Source: Argyresthia goedartella
Taxonomy: Eukaryota > Arthropoda > Insecta > Lepidoptera > Argyresthiidae
Direction: 5' to 3'
NCBI GenBank assembly: GCA_949825045.1
Contig: OX463824.1
Coordinates: 26,630,001-26,694,000, forward strand
Length of the DNA stretch: 64,000 bases
Shown here: positions 51,279-60,888 of the stretch, in pieces
Position numbering within the stretch: the stretch's first letter is position 1
Layout of the letters: each line of letters begins with the position of its first letter
Program-made: the position numbers and the translations under genes
Notes under the pieces: generated by a model
Seen by the model: the letters and a program-made list of their open reading frames with translations, nothing else
Databases searched by the model: none
What the model was told of the DNA's origin: nothing

Positions 51279-53485
51279 TGTAATGGTACACGAGAGTCGG
51301 TACATTAGATACTTCATTCTGCGTGATAGAGGGCTAGCCCAACGCCGCGCTGTTTTGAATACGAGAATCGGTTCAGATAACGTTTGGGGGTTTTGCGTTG
51401 CTTACTGGCAAAGTTCGCAAAAAAGACGCGTGGGTTCATTCGTGGAATTTCAGTTCAGGTCAAGTTTTTTTGTCGCATTCCTGCGAGATGTGTAGAGATG
51501 AGAGCCGATTTGGCTGCGCGTTGAATAAAATTATGAATAACTAAATAATGAAAGGTTATTACGGAACGGAGAAAGCTATTATGTAGATTGCAAATATACA
51601 ATTGCGATTGAGGTATGAGATGGAGGGTCTGACACCTCTGGATTGAATATCATTCTGGTAGGTCTTTTGCTACGCGCACCTAGTGGTCGGGTAATGCTTA
51701 ATTAATCGCAACAAGCTTTTATTGGTCAGCGATCAACAGATTCTGTGTATCGGCAGTACCAAATGATTTGAGTGATAACCTACGGTTGATAATAGTGAAT
51801 ATGCGTACACACAATTTGTAGAACGGCGGATCTGCATGGCATGGTTGAAATTGGACCCTGTGTAGTTAGTGATAAGAAGCTTCGCTTGGGCAGAGCGTAT
51901 TTGCAAAGGACGCATGTGAGGCGTATAAATACCAGAGTCTGGGAGGGGAGAGCATGCAGTCTCAGCGTCTAGCTACTGCGACAGTCGTCTTCACGAGTTC
52001 TAAACAGTTTTTGTCTGCCGTGTTACGCGTCAGAACTATACGAATTTGTGATTGCGAAGTTTCAGTGGGTTTTCGTGAGTGTCTGAAGCGCCGAGATATA
52101 CCTCGGTTCCTACCTTTATATCAACCTACCCCTAATTCCAAAACTATCCTTGGGTCGTTAGGAAAGAACTTTTAAGTCAATTTATCTGAGTCTGAGTCTG
52201 GGCTTGGAGCGACCCTAAATTCCTTTTTCCTTCACCATAGGGTTCCTGGATTGGCTCTTAGGATATTCGCGGGCTAATCCTCTCCTCATTCCTTCGAATA
52301 GCGAGTTTTGTAATTCCCACACACACAGTCGTTAAACATTCAAGCACATTCAAATCAAACTCAACCATTTTCGAGTGGTGTCGATAATGGACGTGGTATA
52401 ACACTAGGTTTTTAGACTAGGCTAGACAGGAGTTTAGTTGCGGCTAAACCTAGGTTGTCAGGGCATAGGGAGACTGTTTGATCGATGAGGTTCCGCGGAT
52501 GGAAATAACAAATTCAGAACAAAGTTAAACCGGTGTCAACACAGATAACATATCCTGTTGATATTTTGACATTTGAGTGTTATCGGGGACGCGCGAAGAG
52601 ATCAATTTACAGTCTAAAGTTCATTGTTTAGGTCCGGGTAGGTGTTTTGCATTGCCTTGGGTCAGATTGGATTCAAGTTGCATTTTTAAATTAAATGTAA
52701 ATTTCGCTGGATATCTAATGTGTAAGTTGAGTCGGTATATATGATTTGGCTCAGCCCAGGACGTGCTGCGGCTAGTGGAATTCATAGTTCGGTATTTATC
52801 GAATTATGCACTTCGCTATGGTGTGGGTTAGATATCCTAAAACAATAATGCTTGCGTTTCGATAACATCCAGCTCAAATTGCGCAGAGTTGAAGGTTTCA
52901 AAACGTTACGGACCTTTTGAGGTAACCGCTAGTTCAGAACCCATTTCGGAACTCAAATCGCAATTGTGTAAACCGGTCTTTTCGGATCGTTATTGCCGTG
53001 AATCAAATATATAATTGGAACCACCACAAACCGCTACTAGCGAGCACATGAAATATAATTGAGTACTCACGTCGTAAAACTACGACGGATATCTATACTA
53101 TAACTGTGATCGATCACTAAAACTAAAACTAAAACTAAACCAAAAGATGTTCCAAAGCGCTCATATATACAAAAACCAGTTGGTGCCATCACATAAAATA
53201 TAACAACGATTGTTTGGCGCAATACACCGCTGACTGATGCGAATTACCGGCTCGCGGACATATATGCTTTCTCTGTCTAACTTGAAACTGTAACTTTCCG
53301 AACCAAGCTTCGTTCGACTATTGTACGCCTAACAGATTTCTCGATGAACGAGAAATTCAGACTTATCATTCTTACTTACAAATCTTACAGCTGAATCGGG
53401 TCCTCTCATTTTGGGATAGATAGAATAGACGATCATAGCTACTGTTAGCGGCGGCTACGACCTAATGGCCTGGGGGCCCGCTACA
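51279..53485 (+). repeat. 3' LTR of the gypsy element (2,207 bp)
   Basis: Starts TGTAATGGTACACGAGAG, ends GGGGGCCCGCTACA; nearly identical to the 5' LTR. The target duplication GCTT follows at 53486-53489. Confidence 0.95.
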
Positions 53486-53507
53486 GCTTATGATATGTGT
53501 GTAGATA
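53486..53507. mobile_element. MITE family T, copy C, right end
   Basis: GCTTATGATATGTGTGTAGA completes the MITE interrupted at 43703. The first four bases are the gypsy target duplication. Confidence 0.88.
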
Positions 53508-53645
53508 AACTAGTGTATGTAACTGTACATAATTAGGCATTAAACTCTCGAGTAATATTATCACTCACCTTCGGCTCGTTTTATAAACCCACTCTCGAGT
53601 TGTAATGCCCTCCATTATGTATCAGTCACATAAACTACTATTTTA
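53508..53645. repeat. Foldback F adjoining MITE T, copy C
   Basis: 'ACATAATTAGGCATTAAAC' and 'ACTCTCGAGTTGTAATGCCC' form the inverted arms, with 'CTCACCTTCGGCTCG' between. Same order beside MITE T as at 36185 and 37334. Confidence 0.65.
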
Positions 53646-54149
53646 TTTTATTTGCTAAATCACAGACTAAGTTCGTTAGTTAGTGTTTTTTATGCCTTAA
53701 GAATTTCACAGACTGTACTGATTATGTCACTAACCAACAGCTTCCAAAAATCTCAGACAGACATGTATGGGTGGTTTCTAGGCCTCTTCTTTCCAGAAAC
53801 TTCAAATATACACGATATCCCAAAACAATGGATAGCCCTATATGCATTGATAGACTTTATTATGATTAAAACAACCTAACCCCAAATTTTGAGTTTACTA
53901 CGCGACTTCGGCGCCTGTGCCCCACCTACATTCCATTGGCTTCTGCAAAACTGAAGTTATTACCCTGTTGACGAATTTCTTAAGTCTAAAAGTAGCTAAA
54001 ACCGGCCTTGGCTTTTGTTGTTCTTTATGTTTAAATGACTGAAAACCTCAAAAATTTGAATGCTACAATTTAAAAGCTGACTAAGGCGTTCTATTTGTAT
54101 AATGATATATGAACCTTATTTCTTATTTCTTACAATCCGTAAGTATATA
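53646..54149. other. No gene recognised
   Basis: A 75-codon plus frame (53652-53879, non-ATG start) has no recognisable domain. Confidence 0.35.
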
Positions 54150-54537
54150 TGTCACCGTAAGATAGTCAAAACCATTAGTTGATTAGTTACGCGATAGTTG
54201 ATCAACTATCGACATATAGTAAACCAGACCGACAGGGTTTAGAATTTACGTTTCTTTTGCTTTTACATGTCAACCTAACACAAAGACTATTCGGGGGCTT
54301 TGCTGCGTTCGCCTCCCCTACTCTTCACCTAAGCCACCACAGTGTTTTCCCTGGTATTTCCTTTGTAATTCAAGTTTAAACTAGTTTGTTCTTTAACGGG
54401 TTTAACCGTTAGTTTATCAACTAAGGCATCATATTGTAAGCAGTACGCTACCGTTTACTTTCTGTCAATAGATGACCAACCAACGAGAAAAAAACGTTAG
54501 TTTAGAAACTGACGGATTTGACAATCTTACGGTGACA
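54150..54537. mobile_element. MITE family 1, copy 3 (388 bp)
   Basis: TGTCACCGTAAGATAGTC at the left and 'CAATCTTACGGTGACA' at the right, flanked by TATA/ATATA. Internal module present: 'TTCGGGGGCTTTGCTGCG', 'CCCCTACTCTTCACCTAAGC' and 'CACCACAGTGTTTTCCC'. Confidence 0.82.
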
Positions 54538-55034
54538 TATACACAATTACCTTCTCATGCGCCTAGTTGTGTTGGTCACGTAATACAAAATTATGAACGT
54601 ACATGTATGCATAAAATATCCGGCATAAAAGTAGCACGTAACAATCTAGATAGAAACAAAACGAAATTCATCGCAGCACAAGCCCTCAGGACCCAGTGAC
54701 CTGCCTGCCTCGCTTAGTACACACACTTCGGTCAAAGCACTTTATTCAAAGTATTTTACATTTTATAAAGCCAACGAAATACAGGTGATAGTCTGGGGGA
54801 CGATTTTGGAAAACTGTAACTCTAACCTGTATTTTCATAATTTCATAATTTCTGTGCGATTCCATTGTGCATCGTCAGGTATTTAAACGTCAGCGTCAAT
54901 GTGTATTGCTGTTTTCATTACTTTCTTAGTTACATTTATCGATCAGTTCAAATTTTTCAAATTCGCCTATCAATAAGTGCGCACCAATTTTGGTCATAAT
55001 AAATAAAGCAATTTATCCACCAATCAAGTTTTAG
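54538..55034. other. No gene seen
   Basis: Unassigned. Confidence 0.35.
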
Positions 55035-55150
55035 TATTTAGGGCAAATATTTGAGTGATGAGCTTGAATATTTGTTTTTTAGTCTTGGATGTTTTCTATG
55101 TATTTACATAAGTATTTATCTCTATTAATTATATCGTCATCGAACTCATA
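55035..55150 (+). repeat. SINE family C, headless copy
   Basis: 'AGGGCAAATATTTGAGTGAT' and 'GTCTTGGATGTTTTCTATG' match the body of the 1868-2112 copy read on its own strand. No tRNA-like head. Confidence 0.6.
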
Positions 55151-55207
55151 ATTACTATGGTCCTAGTTTGATTTAAAATCTCATATAAAGTTAATATAAC
55201 ATATAAG

Positions 55208-55284
55208 TGAATATTTTGAATGCTTTGAATGTTTTGAATACTTTGACTAATTTGAATACTTTGAATACTTTGAATACTTTGAAA
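55208..55284. repeat. 9-bp minisatellite (TTTGAATAC)n
   Basis: About eight degenerate units of TTTGAATAC/TTTGAATGT, the last four nearly perfect. Short open frames on both strands here are artefacts of the 9-bp period. Confidence 0.85.
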
Positions 55285-57234
55285 CACGTAAAGGCTACAG
55301 AACGCGATTATTTTACAAGAGCTGTCATAAATGCGATTCAATTCGAATTTGACAGGACTCTGGATAAATCAGAGTCAAGCTACTGTTCTTCTTATATCTG
55401 CTTCAATACTTATTAATTATTATTATTTCGTGCGGCGATGGGCTAGGCCCATGTCACGCAAAATGGCGTATCACATATATCTGGCTAAACGTGGGCCTCC
55501 GTCTTGTGACGCTTTGTTTTTTTATGTATCATTCCTCATGTATATTATAAACATTGTACAAATAAAATTATTGCCGCATCTTTTACCTTAGGGCGCGGCG
55601 GAGGAACGGTTGTGCCCGTGTTTTTTTCTGAATTTAACATAACATAAAACATGAACATTTATATAATGCTTCTGCCCCACGCTAGGACTGTAAAATAGAC
55701 AATATGGATACATTTTTTTCCTTTTCTATTCACTGTCTAAATCCTAATATCATAGAAAATATTAAAAAAACTGAAACAAAGAATCATTTTAACTATTAAA
55801 ATCACGGAGTATATTTTAGCACCTAAAACGCCGCCCATTATCGCATCACGGTGGATGACGTCACATGCCACGTCACCCACCACACTCAATGTTGGTTTTG
55901 ATTATTACCAGTGCCGATTAGTTATCCAAATCAGTTTTATTTTGGTGAGACAGTAGAAGAAGCTTAAAAAGCTTTTTGTAGAAATTGCATTATGCTTAAG
56001 TGCATAACACAATTAGAAGCCTATCAGATTAAGTGATTTTTTCGAATTCCAAGGGTTCAGAAAATACAAAGACAATGGTGATAAATAATGAAAAGAGTTT
56101 AAGTATCGCCAACATCATGTTTGTATTGTAGTGAAGATCACTTTAACGTAAGCATCGTTATGTTATAGTTAGCTTGGGGCGAATTCGTCGTATAGTCCGA
56201 AGTAAGCTTTGCGTAGGTTACTTTGTTACCGGCTTCAAAACTAGTTTTCACAGCAAAACTTTCGAAGTCAAGAAGGTTACAGAAAATTATATTCAATACA
56301 ACCTTATGAAAGAACACGGGGAAAAAGTGTCACTTCGGCGAAAGGAGTTAGGTGAAGACACACAGAATAAGTAGTAGTACAAGCAAAGAGTTTGATTCAT
56401 CAGAGGCCGCGCCCCGGCCGCGGCCATGGCATCTGACGTCACATCCCTTTTCAACCAATCATGATGCGTTTCGCAAATTTTAATTTCCTGTCCGTATTTT
56501 GCAATTGTAATTTAATATTTTAGACAGTTAAATAATAAAAGTGTTTCATGGATAGGTTGATAGGACGATGAATGTTCAGAAAAATGAAATTTCAGCTAAA
56601 TTTAAACCACATCAAAAATTTTCAGTTAAATATACATATTTATTGTAATAATGACAAATAAAGGCAATTTTGCGATTCGATTCTACTAATAAACCAGTCT
56701 AATCAAAAATAAGTAATAAAATTGTTGTTTTAAAAATTTACTTTAGGGCTTCCCTTACATGAAACTTTGTCCTGCCTAAATGAAGAGTCTTCCTGACCTG
56801 TTTGCTGGAATAAATCTATCCTGGCAACAAGCTGGCGTAGATACCAGATGGTTTATGTTTTCTTGTAAATCACGGTCTTCAACCAGTCTAATGCAAAGTT
56901 ATCCAACAAGTGGATTTGATTTCCAATTACAAGAAACTTGCTCAATCTAACTGGACTGCACCGAACTCAAATCAAGTTCGTAAATGAAGTTGAAGTTCGA
57001 AAAGTAATTCTGTTCGCTATTATATTAAATACTGACTTAAGATGGACTCAAGATAGATAGATGTCGAATAGTATACCTTCTATTGAACAAACTTTGTCAA
57101 AGTTAAAGTCAATTTAAATAAAACAATATATTTATTCACTGTAGATATTGGCTAATATGCTCCATAAGCGTATGTTTAAAGGCTTAGATACACTGGGGAC
57201 AAATAAAGCATAATGTTGAAGAACATATCAAAGT
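55285..57234. other. No gene recognised
   Basis: About 1.95 kb. 'GGCCCATGTCACGCAAAATG' near 55447 and 'GTGGGCCTCCGTCTTGTGAC' near 55491 form an imperfect inverted pair of unknown origin. A plus frame at 56174-56374 has a non-ATG start and no domain. GC-rich patch at 56405-56430. Confidence 0.35.
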
Positions 57235-58560
57235 CAAATTTATTTATTACTGTAGATACTTACCTATACTTAGCAAACATTATTTTTTGCCCCTTCTCTT
57301 TATTGGACCACTGGAGTAGAAGGGCGTAGAGACTCCCACAGATTGATTTTTAGATCTGTTTTAAAAATTACTTTTACTTAATTATTACAAATGTTACGAT
57401 ATTAATTATTAATAAGCAGGAATAAATAATTACAGAATTTATAACAGCAAGGACTGTGTTGAGCTAGATTAACCCCACACAGTCCCATCATTTAAGTTAA
57501 GTTGATCATTGTAATATCCCTTTTCCGACAAATTCGCTTTAACATGCACTTTAAATTGCTCAAATGGAAATTTAAAAATCTCCAGAGGTGTCTTATTGTA
57601 GTATAGAATGCACTTACCCTTAAAAGAATTGCTAACCTTCACGAGTCTAAGCCGGGGCGCAACTAGTCTGTGATTATTTCTAAGGTTAACATTACCGCTA
57701 TCGCTAAATTTGGAAAATGTTGTAGGATCTTGCGACACACATTATATTTTCGAAAATAAATTGTCTAGCTACAGTTAGTATGTATTTTTTTTTAAAAAGC
57801 TCTTTTAAGGAGTATGTGCATTTAAAATGATAAATTGCGCAAATAGCTCTTTTCTATAAAATAAAAATAATTTGCTTATCCGCTGCTTTCCCCCACAACA
57901 AGATACCATAGGACATGACACTATGAAAGCAACTAAAATATACTAGAATAGATGTAGCCACATACGTGTTTTGTCTGACGTTCCTAACAGCGTAAGCCAC
58001 AGAACTTAATTTACCAGCTAATTGATTTATGTGGGGTCCCCATTGCAATTTTCTGTAAACAATAATAATAATAATAATAATTACAATAAACTGGTCTCAA
58101 CATGCCTGACATTTGAAAGTAAGTATTTGATACACTTGGTTTAACCAGCGTTTAACAATAAATTATTAACTATGAACCAATTCAAAGTTTCAATTTAAAT
58201 ACTTTCAATTTTGAAGACCAGTGAAGTATCATCAGCAACAACACTATGTCAGTCAATTTCTCCACCATGAAAGCAAATCGTTAATATATACCAAAAATAA
58301 TAAAGGGCCTAATATGGAACCTTGTTGAATGCCAATTTGTACACCCGATCCATTAGGTTTAACGCCGTTGACTTTTGCCTTTTGAATTATATTGCTTAAT
58401 TCAGGATCTTATAGATCCAACGCTGTGTTTCTAACTCCGTAATGATTTTATTGTCATTAATCATGATCAACACAATCAAATGCCTTCGATAGATCACAAA
58501 AACTCCGATAGCATCCTGTGCGGTCTCCCTCAACCACTACGTGAAGGTCCCGAGACACAA
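57235..58560 (-). pseudogene. N1 non-LTR retrotransposon, longest copy (reverse transcriptase to 3' end)
   Basis: Minus strand, 5' to 3': FCDLSKAFDCVDH (about 58500-58460), a damaged QQGSILGPLLFLVYIND (58345-58270), the region MQWGPHINQLAGKLSSVAY and NVRQNTYVA to VMSYGILLWGKAAD (58048-57870), then after a gap the C-terminal part LVAPRLRLVKVSNSFKGKC and EIFKFPFEQFKVHVKANLS to NLNDGTVWG with its natural stop (57735-57469), and the family 3' UTR to about 57235. Several stops and frameshifts. Motif order fits a CR1-like (Zenon-type) LINE; Jockey-type is the alternative. Confidence 0.85.
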
Positions 58561-59293
58561 GGCACTGTGCACCGTTACAGCGTCTTGTAAAGACATTTTG
58601 TCTCTCAGTGACTAGTGTAAGCGATGGGTCTTTGTGGGATAAGAAGGGTTACCAAACTCATTTATATTAAGGTCTCTTTTGCTCGCTGGTCTGTTGTAAT
58701 TGTGACTTTTTTGATATATCTTGTTTCTATTATACCTAAAGGTAATACCTAAAGTAAATCTGTCGTCACACTCCGAGTCTATCACCAGGTACTTCATATT
58801 CAGACAAAAGCCAGCGCGTTACGACGGAGTAACTGTTGTATGAACAACAAAGAAAGCAGATGCAAATAGAATTACACTTTGAAATTTATTTGCGTAGCGC
58901 CAAGAGGGCCTTCTTCACAACACAATACAATGCAAATGTGTGTATTTAATTACGAATGCTCGTCAAGCATGCCCAAACAATTTATGTTTGCGGCGCTTAA
59001 AGTTTTTAAAATGTACGACATTTTATGCCTCATGAAAGTATAATGAGTAAATCCTGGGCCCGAGGGCTAGGTTAATGGGGTGATGCACTGGGTGTGTCGA
59101 ACGCGGCAGGTTGTACGCATGTGCATTTCGGACGAACACTTGTTAAATGTTAGATTGAATCCTGATATGTCGCACTTAAAATTAATGCTATGGGAACTTT
59201 ATCTAAGTTTGAGGTCTCATAAATATTTCGTTTAAATAACAGGTCCCCTTACAAGAAACAGTGTTATCGTCGTTCTTTGGCTTATTTACTAAT
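58561..59293. other. No gene seen
   Basis: Possibly more decayed N1 5' sequence near 58560-58640 ('AAAGACATTTTGTCTCTCAG'). The rest is unassigned. Confidence 0.35.
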
Positions 59294-59519
59294 GGGAAAT
59301 ATTAAACTGCACATCAAATATACTGCATTTCATAGCAAATATCAGGGCGAAATACTGCGGTAGCTTAGGTGAAGGGTAAAGGGTGAGCGAAGCGAAGCCC
59401 CCTTTATCCTTCGTATTAAGTTGAACATGTAAGAACAACAAAAATACTTAAAACATAAAAAGTGTTTTTGCTGATCCTTTTTTTGCTGTGTTAATCAGTA
59501 TTTTTGTCGTGGGATTAAA
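59294..59519 (+). mobile_element. MITE family 3, copy 3
   Basis: Left 'GGGAAATATTAAACTGCAC', right 'GTCGTGGGATTAAATAC'. Module complete: 'ATACTGCGGTAGCTTAGGTG', stem AAAGGGTGAGCG..GCCCCCTTT, 'ATCCTTCGTATTAAGTTGAA', 'ATGTAAGAACAAC'. Then 'TTTTTGCTGATCC', as in the other family 3 copies. Confidence 0.65.
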
Positions 59520-60270
59520 TACTAGCCTAGTATTCAATGTAACGCAAAATATATGTAGTATTCATTAACTATCGCTTGTAGATGTAACCTATGCAAGAGA
59601 TTTTTTTTTGCTTTGAAAAACAGCTACCTCAGAGCGTCTTGTGCGTTCTTCTCTGAAAAGTATCTGCTTCTGAAATGTACTCCTAGTATCAAATGAATGA
59701 CGTGCTCCAAGATATATCTAATTATCCAACATAATTAAGAATATTTAAATTTATTGATTGATTTTTAATGATGTGCGAGAGCAACCCACCGGACATTCCC
59801 AAAACGCTGCAACCCAAAAGCTCAGTGAGCGACATCCGAAAGCGTAGGGAAAGCTTGGCGATTCTGCCCTCGCATATTCATTAGGTCATTATTATTGCTC
59901 GGGGTTGCCAGCTGAAATATTTGATGTGAGGCCGGCGCGGCGGCCGCGTCGATAGTTTGCTTTGTGATGTGATGATACATCCGGAATGGGAACGGACGCG
60001 GGGTTTATGTTTGTGACCACCTCTGTTTAATGTTTATGCAAACGGTTAGCACATAGAAATACGCGTGCAAATGTTGCTAGGATCTAGGTGAAGCGGGAGC
60101 TCAACTATTTATCTCTTGATATCTATCCCGATATCTTTGAAATGTATTGCGATTGTGACTGCGATTTCATATAGTAATGATGTCAAATAATTATGCTATA
60201 ACGTAGTCCCTTCAAAACTTCAATTTCGAATCGATCAGGATATATGTTAGGGTAAAGAATAAGACATTTT
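59520..60270. other. No gene seen
   Basis: Contains a small GC-rich patch (59930-59955). No coding segment supported. Confidence 0.35.
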
Positions 60271-60472
60271 TTTTTATATTTACATACAGGCACACACATT
60301 GGTTCTGGATTCTGGACACTAGGATATCCTGTGTCGTGGGAACTAGAAACAGTGACGTCACACACGTATAAACATCCAAGACCTGGTTTATTTTTCTGTC
60401 TAGCCGGGAATCGAACCCGGGAATTCTTGGATGGTAGGCAGAGCCACAACCGCAGTGCCATAGAGGTCGTCA
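60271..60472 (-). mobile_element. SINE family B, copy 3
   Basis: On the minus strand: 'GACCTCTATGGCACTGCGG' (A box slightly changed), 'GGGTTCGATTCCC' (B box), 'TCACTGTTTCTAGTTCCCAC' and a GCCTGTATGTAAAT tail. Confidence 0.85.
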
Positions 60473-60716
60473 AGTCGTTGAAATAAACGATGATATCTTC
60501 TACTACTTATTGCACTCTAAAGTAGGGCCAAAGTTAGTGGTAGATTTTGTAAAAAGGGCACATTTCGAACTGGCTGAACATAAACTGAAGGTTCTTTTTA
60601 TTTAGCCCGTGTTGTGTGGCAAATAGCATACCCCTCTCAGACCACCATTGATTATCCTGCGCCGCATAAATCAGGTAGAAGTAAGACTTAACATTCATTG
60701 ATGTTTTAATTATAGC

Positions 60717-60887
60717 TTGTCAAATTCGTACGTAGTACTCCCATGGTCTGCGGGCGACGGGGGACGAAAGATGCAGGGGCTGCGAGGGGTCCCGCTACGC
60801 GCCCCGCCGCCCTCGCTCTTCTTTCCCGCCCCCGCATCTTTTGTCCTGCATCGCCCGCAGCCCGTACGAATTTTACAAGCTATACAT
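60717..60887. repeat. GC-rich foldback, complete
   Basis: Arms of about 33 bp: 'CTGCGGGCGACGGGGGACG' + AAAGATGCAGGGGC (left) and GCCCCCGCATCTTTTG + TCCTGCATCGCCCGCAG (right). Outer ends GTCAAATTCGTACG and CGTACGAATTTTAC also pair. The loop is CGCTACGCGCCCCGCCGCCC-type sequence. Half of it reappears reversed at 14095-14160. Non-coding despite open frames. Confidence 0.7.
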
Positions 60888-60888
60888 A

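Larger units (their letters stand above)
43704..53485 (+). mobile_element. Ty3/gypsy LTR retrotransposon, full-length, young
   Basis: 9,782 bp with two 2,207-bp LTRs, a primer-binding candidate, gag, a -1 frameshift site, protease-reverse transcriptase-RNase H-integrase, and a polypurine tract. A 4-bp target duplication GCTT flanks it (43700-43703, 53486-53489). Reverse transcriptase before integrase places it in Ty3/gypsy. There is no envelope-type ORF between integrase and the 3' LTR. Defects: one in-frame stop in pol and a SINE in the leader. Insertion target: MITE T copy C. Confidence 0.95.

Noticed and set aside
55129..55416. Frames repeating QSIQ or NTLNTLN
   Set aside because: By-product of the 9-bp minisatellite period.
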